64,000 bases of DNA from Actinomyces trachealis (GTDB lineage Bacteria; Actinomycetota; Actinomycetes; Actinomycetales; Actinomycetaceae), in contig NZ_CP065027.1 of the NCBI RefSeq assembly GCF_015711475.1, positions 868,001-932,000 of the forward strand, given 5' to 3'. The translations under genes were made by a program, and so were the position numbers. The notes below the pieces were generated by a model. That model was not told where the DNA came from. It saw only the letters and a list, made by a program, of their open reading frames with translations, and ran no database searches. The number at the start of each line of letters is the position of its first letter. Positions within the stretch are counted from its first letter, which is position 1. Of this stretch, positions 40,375 to 49,581 are shown piece by piece.

Positions 40375-41730
40375 TCAGTCCCGGGCGCGCAGAGTCTGCA
40401 CCGCAGAGCACCCCAGCAACGCCGAGGAGGCGACGATAGCAAGCACGATGACCACCAGTGCCGCCCCTCCCAGCACGCCGAGCTCGCGCCACGGGCCTCC
40501 CCGGGCCACCTCGACCGCAGGCACCGTCCCATCCCAGGCGATATAGCCAATGACCTGCACGGTGATGGCGGTTACGGCGCCGAGCAGCGTCGTCGTCACC
40601 GCGTGGATTGCCCCCTCCAACATCTGGGTGGTGCGGACCTGCCGGGAGCGGGCCCCTGCCGCCAGCAACAGCGCGGCATCGCGGCGCCGCTGGGCCGCGC
40701 CCATCGCGACGACAGCCACCCCGCCAGTCCAGGCTACGATCAGCGCCGGACCAAACATGGAGAACAATCCTGCGAGCGTCACGCCGTTGGCCCCGAATAT
40801 CTTCATCGGGTAGAACATGCCGACCAAGCCGCTCGCCGCCGTGAAGGGGATAACGGTGGCCGCTGAGCGGCCTGCCTGATGCACCGCCGAGCGCCGCGCC
40901 AGGAACCAGGTGGGGGAGCGGGAGGGAATAAACGCCGTCCAAGCCCGCTCAATCGCAGGCACCAGCCACGGGGCAGCCAGGAGCACCACCCCGAGCGCCG
41001 CGAAAGCACCTCCGACAACGGCGCCAATGGCGTGCTCCGTTCCTGGCACGGCGTCGGCAGCCAACACGGCGGCGGACACCAGCCCCGCCAGGCACCCCAG
41101 CAGGCAGCAGCTCCTCAAGGCCGCGCGCGCCAGGGGCCAACGCCGGTCACCCCGCTCATCGAGCCCGCGCAGAAGGCACACCACCTGCGCCCGCACCGAA
41201 CGGCGGGTGGCGCCCACGCCCCCGAGCAGGCTCACTGACGCGGCGAGGACCACCAGCACCGGCAGGTCCCCGGCGTTCAGTACTAGGCCCGCGTCGGGCA
41301 GGACAATGCCCTGATCCACGAGTATCGGGTGCAGGATGCGAGCCAGCGGGTAGGCGCCCACCTGCCCCACTAGCGCGCCCAGTGCTCCCACCAGCGCCAG
41401 TTGTCCCAGTAGGAGTGCGCGCAGGGTGCGCGGTCCCATGCCCAAGGCTCTCCACAATCCGTGCGCATGCTCGCGCTGGCGCACCACGAGTGAGGCCACT
41501 ATGACTAGGACGGTGCTGGCGGACAGTGACACGGCTGTGAGCGTCCAGACCTGGAAGACCCTGGCGCCCTCGACCATGCTTGCGTCACCTGCGGTGCGGG
41601 CCGCCGTGAGCGCGCCACGAGTGACGATTGCCTGGGCTCCCGCGCAGGCGCCCGCCACAGCCATGATGATGAGGGCCCAGGTCCACTGGCCCATGTGGCG
41701 GCGCAGGTCACTCAGCGCTAGCCGCAGCAT
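40375..41730 (-). CDS. FtsX-like ABC transporter permease
   Basis: A 451-residue membrane protein with about eight to ten hydrophobic helices in two halves, beginning MLRLALSDLRRHMGQWTWAL as FtsX/MacB-type permeases do (Leu-Arg-lead then helix). The second half has MGAAQRRRDAALLLAAGARSRQV, the cytoplasmic motif typical of the family. Its ATG overlaps the stop of the ATPase gene, and its end nearly touches the ftsY stop. It probably exports a peptide or lipid, or senses an antimicrobial together with the neighbouring two-component system. Confidence 0.82.
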   Translation of the reverse strand: MLRLALSDLRRHMGQWTWALIIMAVAGACAGAQAIVTRGALTAARTAGDASMVEGARVFQVWTLTAVSLSASTVLVIVASLVVRQREHAHGLWRALGMGPRTLRALLLGQLALVGALGALVGQVGAYPLARILHPILVDQGIVLPDAGLVLNAGDLPVLVVLAASVSLLGGVGATRRSVRAQVVCLLRGLDERGDRRWPLARAALRSCCLLGCLAGLVSAAVLAADAVPGTEHAIGAVVGGAFAALGVVLLAAPWLVPAIERAWTAFIPSRSPTWFLARRSAVHQAGRSAATVIPFTAASGLVGMFYPMKIFGANGVTLAGLFSMFGPALIVAWTGGVAVVAMGAAQRRRDAALLLAAGARSRQVRTTQMLEGAIHAVTTTLLGAVTAITVQVIGYIAWDGTVPAVEVARGGPWRELGVLGGAALVVIVLAIVASSALLGCSAVQTLRARD

Positions 41731-42569
41731 CAGGCGGCCCTCCCTGCGCTGGTGCCTGCGGCCCGTGCCCGCAGCAGCGCCTTGGATACTGCCGCCGCCC
41801 CACCTCCGGGGATCGTCTCAACCACGCGCCCGCTGCCCATGACAATGACGCGCTGCGCGCGGGCTGCAGCCGCAGGGTCGTGGGTGACCATGAGGACGCA
41901 GGCCCCCTCGGCGGCAATCTGGGTGAACCAGTCCAGGACGGTGCGGGCAGTGACAACGTCGAGCGCGGCGGTAGGCTCGTCGGCCAGAACAATGGCAGGG
42001 CGGGAGGCGAGCACGCGGGCGATCGCCACCCGCTGGCGCTCGCCGCCGCTGAGACGCTCGGGTAGGGTCCCCGCCTGGGCCGCGAGCCCGACGCGCTCCA
42101 GGGCTGCCCGCACTTCGCCGTGCGGCAGCGGGTGGCGGCGCAGGCGCCCCGGCAACGCCACGTTGTCCCGAGCGGACAAGGAAGAGACGAGGTTGTCCTC
42201 CTGGAAGATAACTCCCAAGTGGGCCGCTCGGAAGGCGGCGAGGGCGTTGGGGCGTAATGACGTCGTCGCCGTGCCAAGCAGGCTCACAGTGCCTGAGGTG
42301 GGGCGATCCAGGCCTGCGATGATATGCAGGAGCGTTGATTTGCCGCAGCCCGAGGCTCCGACAATCGCGGTTAAAGACGAGGCCGGAAGATCCAGGTCCA
42401 CCCCAGTCAGAGCATGGACGACCGCTGAGGCGCGCCCCGGAACCTCATAGTCGCGGCTGAGAGAGCGCACCGAGATCGTCGGGGGTAGCTGAGAGGGTGA
42501 GGGTGGGGCGGCTGGATCCGCAGCAGTGTCAAAGGGCCGGTGGCGGGAAGGTCGCTGAAATGGTCTCAT
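41730..42569 (-). CDS. ABC transporter ATP-binding protein, MacB/LolD type
   Basis: About 279 residues from the preferred ATG 42569. Walker A is GASGCGKST, the signature LSGGERQRVAIARVL, Walker B IVLADEPTAALD and H-loop VTHDPAA. An in-frame start at 42689 would run through a paired inverted repeat and add 40 unusual residues. It is the first gene of an operon with the FtsX-like permease (four-base overlap) and diverges from a histidine kinase, a layout often seen for peptide-antibiotic resistance modules. Confidence 0.86.
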   Translation of the reverse strand: MRPFQRPSRHRPFDTAADPAAPPSPSQLPPTISVRSLSRDYEVPGRASAVVHALTGVDLDLPASSLTAIVGASGCGKSTLLHIIAGLDRPTSGTVSLLGTATTSLRPNALAAFRAAHLGVIFQEDNLVSSLSARDNVALPGRLRRHPLPHGEVRAALERVGLAAQAGTLPERLSGGERQRVAIARVLASRPAIVLADEPTAALDVVTARTVLDWFTQIAAEGACVLMVTHDPAAAARAQRVIVMGSGRVVETIPGGGAAAVSKALLRARAAGTSAGRAA

Positions 42570-42600
42570 GCTTTGATTGCAGCGCGCGAAGGGCGCTTGA

Positions 42601-42693
42601 GTCATTGGTGCCCGGACCCCAGTGCCTGCTCCTGCCACCACCCCTTGGCGGAGCCAGCTGGATACTTCAAGGGGTGGTGCTGGCGCCAATGAC
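42601..42693. repeat. Nested inverted repeats between ABC operon and kinase gene
   Basis: The outer arms are GTCATTGGTGCC (42601-42612) and GGCGCCAATGAC (42682-42693). The inner arms are CACCACCCCTTG (42636-42647) and CAAGGGGTGGTG (42668-42679), a perfect 12-bp pair. They fill the divergent spacer, so they may be regulator sites or a leader hairpin. Confidence 0.6.
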
Positions 42694-42725
42694 GACGGTG
42701 CTCCACGTGGGTAGCGTCATGGGTC

Positions 42726-43958
42726 ATGAAGACGAGCCCGCGCACCCGGTGCCGTCACTGGCTGGCGGTCCTCGGCGTGGAGGCCCTCCACGCCGTCCTG
42801 TGGCTGCCGGTCCTCCTGATCGTGTCCGTCAGCTTTCTGCTAGCGCACCTTTCGGTCCCAGCCTTGGCCGAGGCCGAGCGGTGGGCGGTCCGGCGCCTCG
42901 GTGTCGGAGCGCCCTCCGGGCGGGAGGAGGGCGCCCCGGTGGCTAGCTGGTACGCCGCACGGGTGGTCACGGCGGCCTTCTGGCGCCAGGACCTACCACT
43001 GGCCGTGGCCTCCCTAAGCCTCGGCCTGGTCTCCGTGCTCGTGACGATAACTGGGGCGATCATGCTTGTCATCGCAGTTGGCTTGCCGTGGATCGCCTCT
43101 GAGGAGACCCCGGTGAACTTTGGGGCATGGGAGGCTACCCGACCTGGAGACGCCTGGTGGGCGGGCCCCATCGGCCTGCTCCTGGCTGTTGTCTGTATGG
43201 CGATTCTGGTGGGCATCGGTCGGCTGCGCCTGGCACTTACGGAGGTTCTTAGCCGTGACCTCGTTGCCGAGCGTGTCAGGGAGCTCGACGACCAGGTCGG
43301 TGACCTCACGCGCGGGCGGGCCACGCTGGTGGACGCCTTTGAGGCTGAGCGCTGCCGTATTGAGCGCGACCTGCACGATGGTGTCCAGCAGCATCTGAGC
43401 GCCCTGGCCATGACCCTCGGTTCAGCCCAGCTGGCTGTCGCCCGCGTGGAGGAGCGGGAGCGGCGCGACGCGATTCGTACCCGCCTGGACCGTGCGCAGG
43501 AGCAAACTGAGGCCGCACTCGTCTCGCTGCGGGCCACCGTACGTGCTGTGCGCCCGGCCGTGCTCACGGACCGGGGCCTGGCTGCCGCCGTCCGTGAACT
43601 CTGTACGGGCTCGGGCCTGGAAGTGTGGGTGTCGACCAGCGGGGACGATGCGGCGCTCGCCCCGCCGGTGGCTACGGCGGTCTACTTCGGGGTCAGCGAG
43701 GCTTTGACAAATGCTGCACGCCACTCGGGTGCGTGCACTGCCCGGGTGACGTTGGTCTGCTCTGTCGCAGGGGTGGAGGCCCGTGTTGAGGACGGCGGCG
43801 TCGGCGGCGCCGGTATCAAGGAGGCTGGGAGCGGGAGCACAGGCCTGGCGGGCATCGCCCAGCGTATGGCCGCCGTCGGCGGTCAGCTCATGATCGACTC
43901 TGCGCCTGGGCAGGGCACCAGGATCAGCCTGAGTGCTCCGGCCGTGCCGCCCTGGTGA
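42726..43958 (+). CDS. Sensor histidine kinase, NarL/DesK-type (HisKA_3)
   Basis: A 410-residue kinase. Two or three membrane helices occupy about residues 18-45 and 95-170. The HisKA_3 dimer box has ERDLHDGVQQHLSALAMTL with the phospho-His, and the ATPase domain has VSEALTNAARHSGA and STGLAGIAQRMAAVGG. This class partners with LuxR-type regulators; the next gene is one. The kinase is divergent from an ABC transporter that is the most likely target. The signal is unknown. Confidence 0.9.
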   Translation: MKTSPRTRCRHWLAVLGVEALHAVLWLPVLLIVSVSFLLAHLSVPALAEAERWAVRRLGVGAPSGREEGAPVASWYAARVVTAAFWRQDLPLAVASLSLGLVSVLVTITGAIMLVIAVGLPWIASEETPVNFGAWEATRPGDAWWAGPIGLLLAVVCMAILVGIGRLRLALTEVLSRDLVAERVRELDDQVGDLTRGRATLVDAFEAERCRIERDLHDGVQQHLSALAMTLGSAQLAVARVEERERRDAIRTRLDRAQEQTEAALVSLRATVRAVRPAVLTDRGLAAAVRELCTGSGLEVWVSTSGDDAALAPPVATAVYFGVSEALTNAARHSGACTARVTLVCSVAGVEARVEDGGVGGAGIKEAGSGSTGLAGIAQRMAAVGGQLMIDSAPGQGTRISLSAPAVPPW

Positions 43959-43999
43959 GGGGGCTGAACACAGTTGGCCCTTCAGACACAATCTCCCTT

Positions 44000-44776
44000 A
44001 TGAAGATCGTTCTGGCCGACGACGCCGCCCTGCTGCGTGAGGGTCTGGCCGCGCTCCTAGCTGACGCCGGGCATGAGGTGGTCGCCCAGGCTGCCGATGC
44101 CCCCGGGCTCCTGGAGGCCGTCGAGGCCCTGGCCGTACGCGGCATGCTCCCCGACGTCGTCATCACTGATGTGCGGATGCCCCCGGACGATGCCGACGAC
44201 GGTCTCAAGGCTGCCGTCACTCTGCGCACCATCCACCCCGGGCTGCCCGTTGTGGTCCTGTCTGCTTACACGGCTGGTGACTACCTGCGCGACCTGCTCA
44301 CCGAGGAATCCGGCGGGGTCGGCTACCTGCTCAAGGAACGGGTGGGGCGCGTAGAGGACTTTATGCGGTCCCTGCAGGTCGTTGTCAGCGGGGGAGTGGT
44401 GGTGGATCCCGAGGTTGTGGCCAGCCTCCTGAACCGCATGACGGCAGAGTCTGCCCTTGACGGTAGCCAGGCGCAGGACGTCGCTGGGGGGCTTGGTAGG
44501 GCCACAGCGCTGTCAGCCAATGCGCCCGAGGACACCACGATGAGTGCCGTGCCCCCGCAGGACTCCATCGTCAAGCGCCTCACCCAGCGTGAGCGGGAGG
44601 TCCTGACGCTTATGGCTGAGGGCCTGTCTAACAGCCAGATTGCCGCGCAGCTTGTCGTTTCCGAGGGGGCGGTAGCCAAGCATGTGGCGCATATCCTTGC
44701 CAAACTTGAGCTGCCGCCCCAGGAGGAGAACCGGCGTGTGCGCGCTGTTCTTGCCTGGCTGCGGGCTACCACCTGA
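44000..44776 (+). CDS. LuxR-family response regulator
   Basis: A 258-residue regulator. The receiver domain (1-125) has KIVLADDAALLREGL, the phospho-acceptor Asp in PDVVITDVRMP, and Lys in YLLKERV. The C-terminal HTH reads LTQREREVLTLMAEGLSNSQ and GAVAKHVAHILAKL. A linker of about 40 residues between the domains is longer than usual. ATG 44000 is preferred over 43955, which would add 15 residues ahead of the receiver. It is co-transcribed with the kinase. Confidence 0.92.
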   Translation: MKIVLADDAALLREGLAALLADAGHEVVAQAADAPGLLEAVEALAVRGMLPDVVITDVRMPPDDADDGLKAAVTLRTIHPGLPVVVLSAYTAGDYLRDLLTEESGGVGYLLKERVGRVEDFMRSLQVVVSGGVVVDPEVVASLLNRMTAESALDGSQAQDVAGGLGRATALSANAPEDTTMSAVPPQDSIVKRLTQREREVLTLMAEGLSNSQIAAQLVVSEGAVAKHVAHILAKLELPPQEENRRVRAVLAWLRATT

Positions 44777-45061
44777 AAGCAGGGCAGACGTTCCGTTCCG
44801 ATGGGGTCAGCAGCGAAGCAGCCGCAGTCCGTCCCGTTGATACAGCATGGGGAGACCATGCTGACCTCCGTCTTTATAACGGCGCCGCTACCTGCGCCCA
44901 GGGCGTGGGTCTGTGTTCCAGCAGCTTGGAGTGACGCGCAGTGAGGGACGCACTTGCTTGGGCCGCTATCCTGGGCGGCAGCAAGGCGCGCTGCCTGGGT
45001 GGTTCCATACCGCTCGGGTACGCATCCCCGACCGGCGCACCCGCGCCCAGGAAGGACCCCC

Positions 45062-46720
45062 GTGTTCGGCAACCTCTCCGACCGGCTCACTGCCTCCTTC
45101 AGCTCCCTGCGTGGCAAGGGCCGCCTGACTGAGGCCGACATTGACGCCACCGTTACCGATATCCGCCGCGCCCTCCTAGAGGCCGACGTCGCCCTGCCGG
45201 TGGTTCGCTCCTTCACTGCCGCTGTGCGCGAGAAAGCCAAGGATGCCGTCCGCTCCAAGGCCCTCAACCCCGGCCAGCAGGTCGTCAAGATCGTCAACGA
45301 CGAACTGATCGAGGTTCTTGGCGGAGCCACCCGCGAACTCAACTGGGCCGACCGGGGCCCCACCATCATCATGCTCGCAGGTTTGCAGGGTGCCGGTAAG
45401 ACCACTCTGGCCGGAAAGCTCGGATACTGGCTCAAGGGAGAGAAGAAACGTGTTCTGTTGGTCGCTTCTGACCTGCAGCGCCCCAACGCCGTCACCCAGC
45501 TCGGTGTGGTCGCCGAGCGTGCAGGCGTAGACATCTGGGCTCCCGAGCCTGGCAACGGTGTCGGCGACCCCGTCCAGGTGGCCCGCACCGGTATGGAGCA
45601 GGCGCGCACGCACGGCTACGACGTCGTCGTGGTGGACACCGCCGGCCGCCTGGGTGTGGACGCCGAGATGATGGACCAGGCGATCCGCATCCGCGACGCC
45701 ATCCGCCCCCATGAGATCCTCTTCGTCCTGGATGCCATGGTTGGTCAGGACGCCGTCAACACCTCTGTGGCTTTCCGCGACGGCGTGGGCTTCACCGGTG
45801 TGGTCCTGTCCAAGCTCGACGGCGACGCCCGCGGTGGTGCTGCCCTGTCCGTGCGGGGGGTCACCGGTGCGCCCGTGCTCTTCTCCTCCACCGGTGAAGG
45901 GCTTAAGGATTTCGAGCGCTTCCATGCCGACCGCATGGCGTCCCGTATCCTGGACATGGGTGACCTGCTCACGCTTATCGAGCAAGCGCAGAAGGCCTTT
46001 GACGAGAAGGAAGCGGAGGACGCCGCCGCCAAGCTCGCCTCAGGCACATTCACCTTGGACGACTTCCTGAACCAGCTGCGCCAGATCCGCAAGATGGGTT
46101 CCATGAAGAAGCTCCTGGGCATGATGCCCGGCATGGGGCAGATGCGCGAGGCCCTGGACGCTTTTGACGAGCGCGAGGTGGATCGTGTGGAGGCGATCGT
46201 CTGCTCCATGACACCCGCCGAGCGCCGCGACCTTTCGATCCTCAACGGCTCGCGCCGCGCCCGTATCGCCAAAGGCTCGGGCACCAGCGTGCAGGCCGTC
46301 AACGAGCTGGTGGAGCGCTTCGGCCAGGCCAAGAAGATGATGGAGGCTATGGCTTCCGGCGGTATGGGTAGGGGAGGCATGACCGGCATGGGCTCCCTGC
46401 CTTCTATGGGCAAGCACGCCAAGGCCCGCCAGGCCCCCAGGTCCAGCAAGTCTAAGAAGAGCAAAGGCGGTAAGAAGGGGCGCTCCGGCAACCCCGCCAA
46501 GGCGGCGGCCCAGGCGCGGGCGGCTCGTGAGAGGGGCTCCGTCGAGGTGGAGCAGGCCCCGCAGCAGACGGCGGGCTCAGCCTTTGGGTTGGGCGTGCAG
46601 CCTGGCCCTGGCGGTTACGGCATCATGCCTGGCCAGGCGGCCCCAGTCGACGACGGCGCGGCGATGGCTGACGAGATTGCGGCCCTGCCTGAGGACCTGC
46701 GCCGTCATCTTGGCCTGTAG
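45062..46720 (+). CDS. ffh: Signal recognition particle protein Ffh
   Basis: A 552-residue SRP GTPase. N domain: FGNLSDRLTASFSSLRGKG. G1 is GLQGAGKTTLAGKL, G3 DTAGRLGVDAEMM, G4 SKLDGDARGG. The M domain is Met-rich (KKLLGMMPGMGQMRE and KKMMEAMASGGMGRGG) and is followed by a basic, low-complexity tail of about 90 residues. GTG 45062 follows AGGAAGGA; the longer upstream frame is unlike Ffh. With 4.5S RNA (not in this window) it targets membrane proteins to FtsY. The 285 bp upstream shows only a small hairpin at 44843-44863. Confidence 0.96.
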   Translation: MFGNLSDRLTASFSSLRGKGRLTEADIDATVTDIRRALLEADVALPVVRSFTAAVREKAKDAVRSKALNPGQQVVKIVNDELIEVLGGATRELNWADRGPTIIMLAGLQGAGKTTLAGKLGYWLKGEKKRVLLVASDLQRPNAVTQLGVVAERAGVDIWAPEPGNGVGDPVQVARTGMEQARTHGYDVVVVDTAGRLGVDAEMMDQAIRIRDAIRPHEILFVLDAMVGQDAVNTSVAFRDGVGFTGVVLSKLDGDARGGAALSVRGVTGAPVLFSSTGEGLKDFERFHADRMASRILDMGDLLTLIEQAQKAFDEKEAEDAAAKLASGTFTLDDFLNQLRQIRKMGSMKKLLGMMPGMGQMREALDAFDEREVDRVEAIVCSMTPAERRDLSILNGSRRARIAKGSGTSVQAVNELVERFGQAKKMMEAMASGGMGRGGMTGMGSLPSMGKHAKARQAPRSSKSKKSKGGKKGRSGNPAKAAAQARAARERGSVEVEQAPQQTAGSAFGLGVQPGPGGYGIMPGQAAPVDDGAAMADEIAALPEDLRRHLGL

Positions 46721-46743
46721 CCACCATCGCGAGACCGGGACAT

Positions 46744-47844
46744 ATGGACCGCGAGACCGGTAAGGGGCACCTTACTAGCCTGAGCGTAGGGCTGGGGCAG
46801 GCGCCGCTGACCAGGCGGACCGAGGAGGGCTTCACCATCCCCGGTGGGCTGGTTGACGTCCACTGCCACATCGGCCTGGGCCCCGGAGGTGCCGTCGACC
46901 GTCTGGCCGCCCTGGCCCAGGCGCGGGCCGCTGCGCGGGCGGGCATCGGGCTCATCCGCGACTGCGGGGCGCCCACCGACACGCACTGGCTGGAGGACCC
47001 CGGCCAGGTGCTGGCAGCTGAGAGAGGACCAAGCGGCGCCGACGCCGTCGGGTGGTACCGCGGTAAAGGCGCTGGCAGCGCGCCGCCGCTGCCCCGCATC
47101 ATCCGTGCCGGGCGCCACCTGGCCCGCCCCAAGCGCTATCTGCTTGGCTTCGCCGAGGAGCTCACCTCCCCGGACCAGCTCCCCGAGGCGGTGGCCCGCC
47201 AGGCCGCGTCTGGGGACGGCTGGGTCAAGATCGTCGCTGACTGGATCGACCGCTCCCAGGGGGCCGACGCCGATATCGCGCCCCTGTGGCCTGCGCCGGT
47301 CCTGGCCGAGGCGGTGGCTGCCGCCCATGAGGTCGGCGCCCGGGTCGCCGCCCACACCTTCAGTCGGGCGGCACTGGGGCCGCTGATCGAGGCGGGAGTC
47401 GACTGCCTGGAGCACGCCACCGGCGCTGGCCCTGACGAGATCGCCGAGATCGCCGCCCGCGGCATCGCGGTGACGCCCACCTTCCTGCAGGTTGACCGCT
47501 TCCCGGGCTTCGCCGCGCAGGCCGGGGGCAGGTACCCGCGCTACGCGGCCACGGTCACGGCCCTGCACGCGGCCCACACGGAGCAGGTCGCTGCCATGCA
47601 CGCCGCTGGGGTCTGGCTCCTGCCAGGCTCCGACGGCGGAGGCTCTCTGCCTCACGACTGCCTGCCTGCCGAGCTCCTAGCCTGGCGGCGGGCGGGCCTG
47701 GCCGACGTCGAGATCCTGCGCCTGGCGACGACATCGGCCCGCGAGTTCCTGGGGGTTCCGCTGGGGGAAGGGGAGCCCGAAGCCGTCTACGACGCCGACC
47801 CCGCCACCGACCTGGAGCAGCTCCTCCTCCCGCAATTGGGATGA
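46744..47844 (+). CDS. Amidohydrolase family protein
   Basis: A 366-residue metal-dependent hydrolase of the amidohydrolase superfamily. The metal motif HxH is in PGGLVDVHCHIGLGPGG, the next ligands appear in VAAHTFS and CLEHATGAGPDE, and the final acid in LLPGSDGGGS. Actinobacteria commonly have such a gene between ffh and rpsP, as here, but its substrate is not known to me. A T-box-like string at 47050-47066 is inside the coding sequence and is coincidental. Confidence 0.85.
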   Translation: MDRETGKGHLTSLSVGLGQAPLTRRTEEGFTIPGGLVDVHCHIGLGPGGAVDRLAALAQARAAARAGIGLIRDCGAPTDTHWLEDPGQVLAAERGPSGADAVGWYRGKGAGSAPPLPRIIRAGRHLARPKRYLLGFAEELTSPDQLPEAVARQAASGDGWVKIVADWIDRSQGADADIAPLWPAPVLAEAVAAAHEVGARVAAHTFSRAALGPLIEAGVDCLEHATGAGPDEIAEIAARGIAVTPTFLQVDRFPGFAAQAGGRYPRYAATVTALHAAHTEQVAAMHAAGVWLLPGSDGGGSLPHDCLPAELLAWRRAGLADVEILRLATTSAREFLGVPLGEGEPEAVYDADPATDLEQLLLPQLG

Positions 47845-47919
47845 GTCGGAAAAGTATTCACCCGCCTGCATGTTGTATCCTCCCTTCGCTTCCCACTCCC
47901 ACAACGGACGGACACAACC

Positions 47920-49446
47920 GTGCAAACTGCACCAACCGCCCTAGTCGTCTACAACGCGGTAGCCCCCACTGCCCTGAAGGACGCACTTTCCGACTTTGAG
48001 AGCTTCGTCTCGGGCAACATCCTCATCTGGTTGCTCCTGGGCGCAGGGCTCATGCTCACCGTGGCCACGCGCTTCGTGCAGCTGCGGCTCTTCACCCGCG
48101 CCATCCACCTAATGCGGCACTCCCGCCACCAGCGCGGCTCCCTGTCCTCCTTCCAGGCCTTCGTGATCGGCCTGGGCGGTCGCGTGGGCACCGGCAACAT
48201 CGCTGGTGTCGCCCTGGCCGTGACCCTGGGCGGACCGGGCGCTCTGTTCTGGATGTGGGTGGTGGCCTTCCTGGGCATGGCCACCTCCTTCGCCGAGTCC
48301 AGCCTGGCGCAGGTCTTCAAGGTGCGCGCCGCCGACGGCATCTTCCGGGGCGGCCCGGCCTACTACATGCAGCGCGGTATCGGGCACGGCTGGCTAGGGC
48401 GCGGCATGGGCGTGGCCTTCGCCGTGATGCTGGTGTTCTCCTACGGCCTGATCTTCCCAATGGTCCAGTCCAACACCATCTCCCTGACCCTCCAGGAAGC
48501 TCACGGTGTCCCGGTGGCCGTCACCGCCGTGCTCCTCATGCTGGTCACCGCACCGATCCTGCTGACGGGGATGCGCGTGGTGGCGCGCGTGACTGAGTGG
48601 CTGGTGCCACTGATGGCCCTGGCCTACCTGCTGGTGGTGGCGCTCGTCATCATTGTGTCCCTGCCGCGAGTGCCGGGGGTGCTCGTTGACATCGTCGCTG
48701 GTGCCTTCCACCTCAAGGCGGGCCTGGCGGGCACCGGCGGCGGGCTGTTCGCCACCTTCCTCAACGGCACCAAGCGCGGCCTGTTCTCCAACGAGGCCGG
48801 TCAAGGCTCCTCGCCCAACGGCGCCGCCACCGCCGACGTCGCCCACCCGGTCACCCAGGGCCTGATCCAGGCGCTGGGGGTCTTCATCGACACCATCGTG
48901 ATCTGCACCGCCACCGGCCTGACCATCCTGCTGGCCTCCAAGGAGGTCTACACCCCCGGGGTCGAGCCCGCCTGGGCGGAGACCACCCTGGTCCAGCATG
49001 CCCTGGCGGACGCCCTGCCCGGGCAGTGGGTGATCTGGTTCATGAGTTTCGTGGTGCTGACCTTTGCTTACTCCTCGGTGCTGGGCTACTCCACCTTCGC
49101 GGAGGTCAACGTTTCCTACCTGGGAGGCCACAAGGTCTCCAGCCTGGCGCTGCGCCTGGCGATGACGGCGGCCACGGGCCTGGGGGCCGTGGTGGAGCTG
49201 GAGCTGGCCTGGGTGATGGCGGACGTGGCCCTGGCCCTAATGACGATCCTGAACCTGGTGGCCGTGCTGTGGCTGACCCGCTGGGTACTGGCCACCTTGC
49301 GGGACTACGACCAGCAGCGGGCGCAGGGTGTGGCCGAACCCGCCTTCGTGGCCGCAGGCAACCCCTTGCTGTCCGGGGACCTGGACGGCGACGTGTGGAC
49401 CGCCGAGCGCGCGGCCCAGCGCGTGGCCACCCTGGACGAGGCCTGA
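47920..49446 (+). CDS. Alanine/glycine:cation symporter (AGCS family)
   Basis: A 508-residue membrane protein with about ten to eleven helices. The AGCS signature is FQAFVIGLGGRVGTGNIAGVA; later motifs are GGPAYYMQRG and GLFSNEAGQGSSPNGAA, typical of AgcS/DagA transporters. It takes up alanine or glycine with sodium or protons. GTG 47920 starts after a spacer of 75 bp. It is the last gene of normal composition before the accessory island and may itself belong to the insertion between amidohydrolase and rpsP. Confidence 0.93.
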   Translation: MQTAPTALVVYNAVAPTALKDALSDFESFVSGNILIWLLLGAGLMLTVATRFVQLRLFTRAIHLMRHSRHQRGSLSSFQAFVIGLGGRVGTGNIAGVALAVTLGGPGALFWMWVVAFLGMATSFAESSLAQVFKVRAADGIFRGGPAYYMQRGIGHGWLGRGMGVAFAVMLVFSYGLIFPMVQSNTISLTLQEAHGVPVAVTAVLLMLVTAPILLTGMRVVARVTEWLVPLMALAYLLVVALVIIVSLPRVPGVLVDIVAGAFHLKAGLAGTGGGLFATFLNGTKRGLFSNEAGQGSSPNGAATADVAHPVTQGLIQALGVFIDTIVICTATGLTILLASKEVYTPGVEPAWAETTLVQHALADALPGQWVIWFMSFVVLTFAYSSVLGYSTFAEVNVSYLGGHKVSSLALRLAMTAATGLGAVVELELAWVMADVALALMTILNLVAVLWLTRWVLATLRDYDQQRAQGVAEPAFVAAGNPLLSGDLDGDVWTAERAAQRVATLDEA

Positions 49447-49581
49447 GCCACTGGCCCTGCGTCTAAGCTTTGATCCATTGTTGTTGGTGGTGCGTGGTGT
49501 GTGGGGCAGGTGCTCTCTTTCGTTGGGATAATGCGGTTTGTTAAGGACTGTATTGACCTGTTGGAAGGGAGTACCTGTTGG

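Noticed and set aside
47050..47066. A perfect-looking T-box core (GGGTGGTACCGCGGTAA).
   Set aside because: It lies inside the amidohydrolase reading frame, encoding GWYRGK, with no synthetase gene or stem I nearby; chance match.
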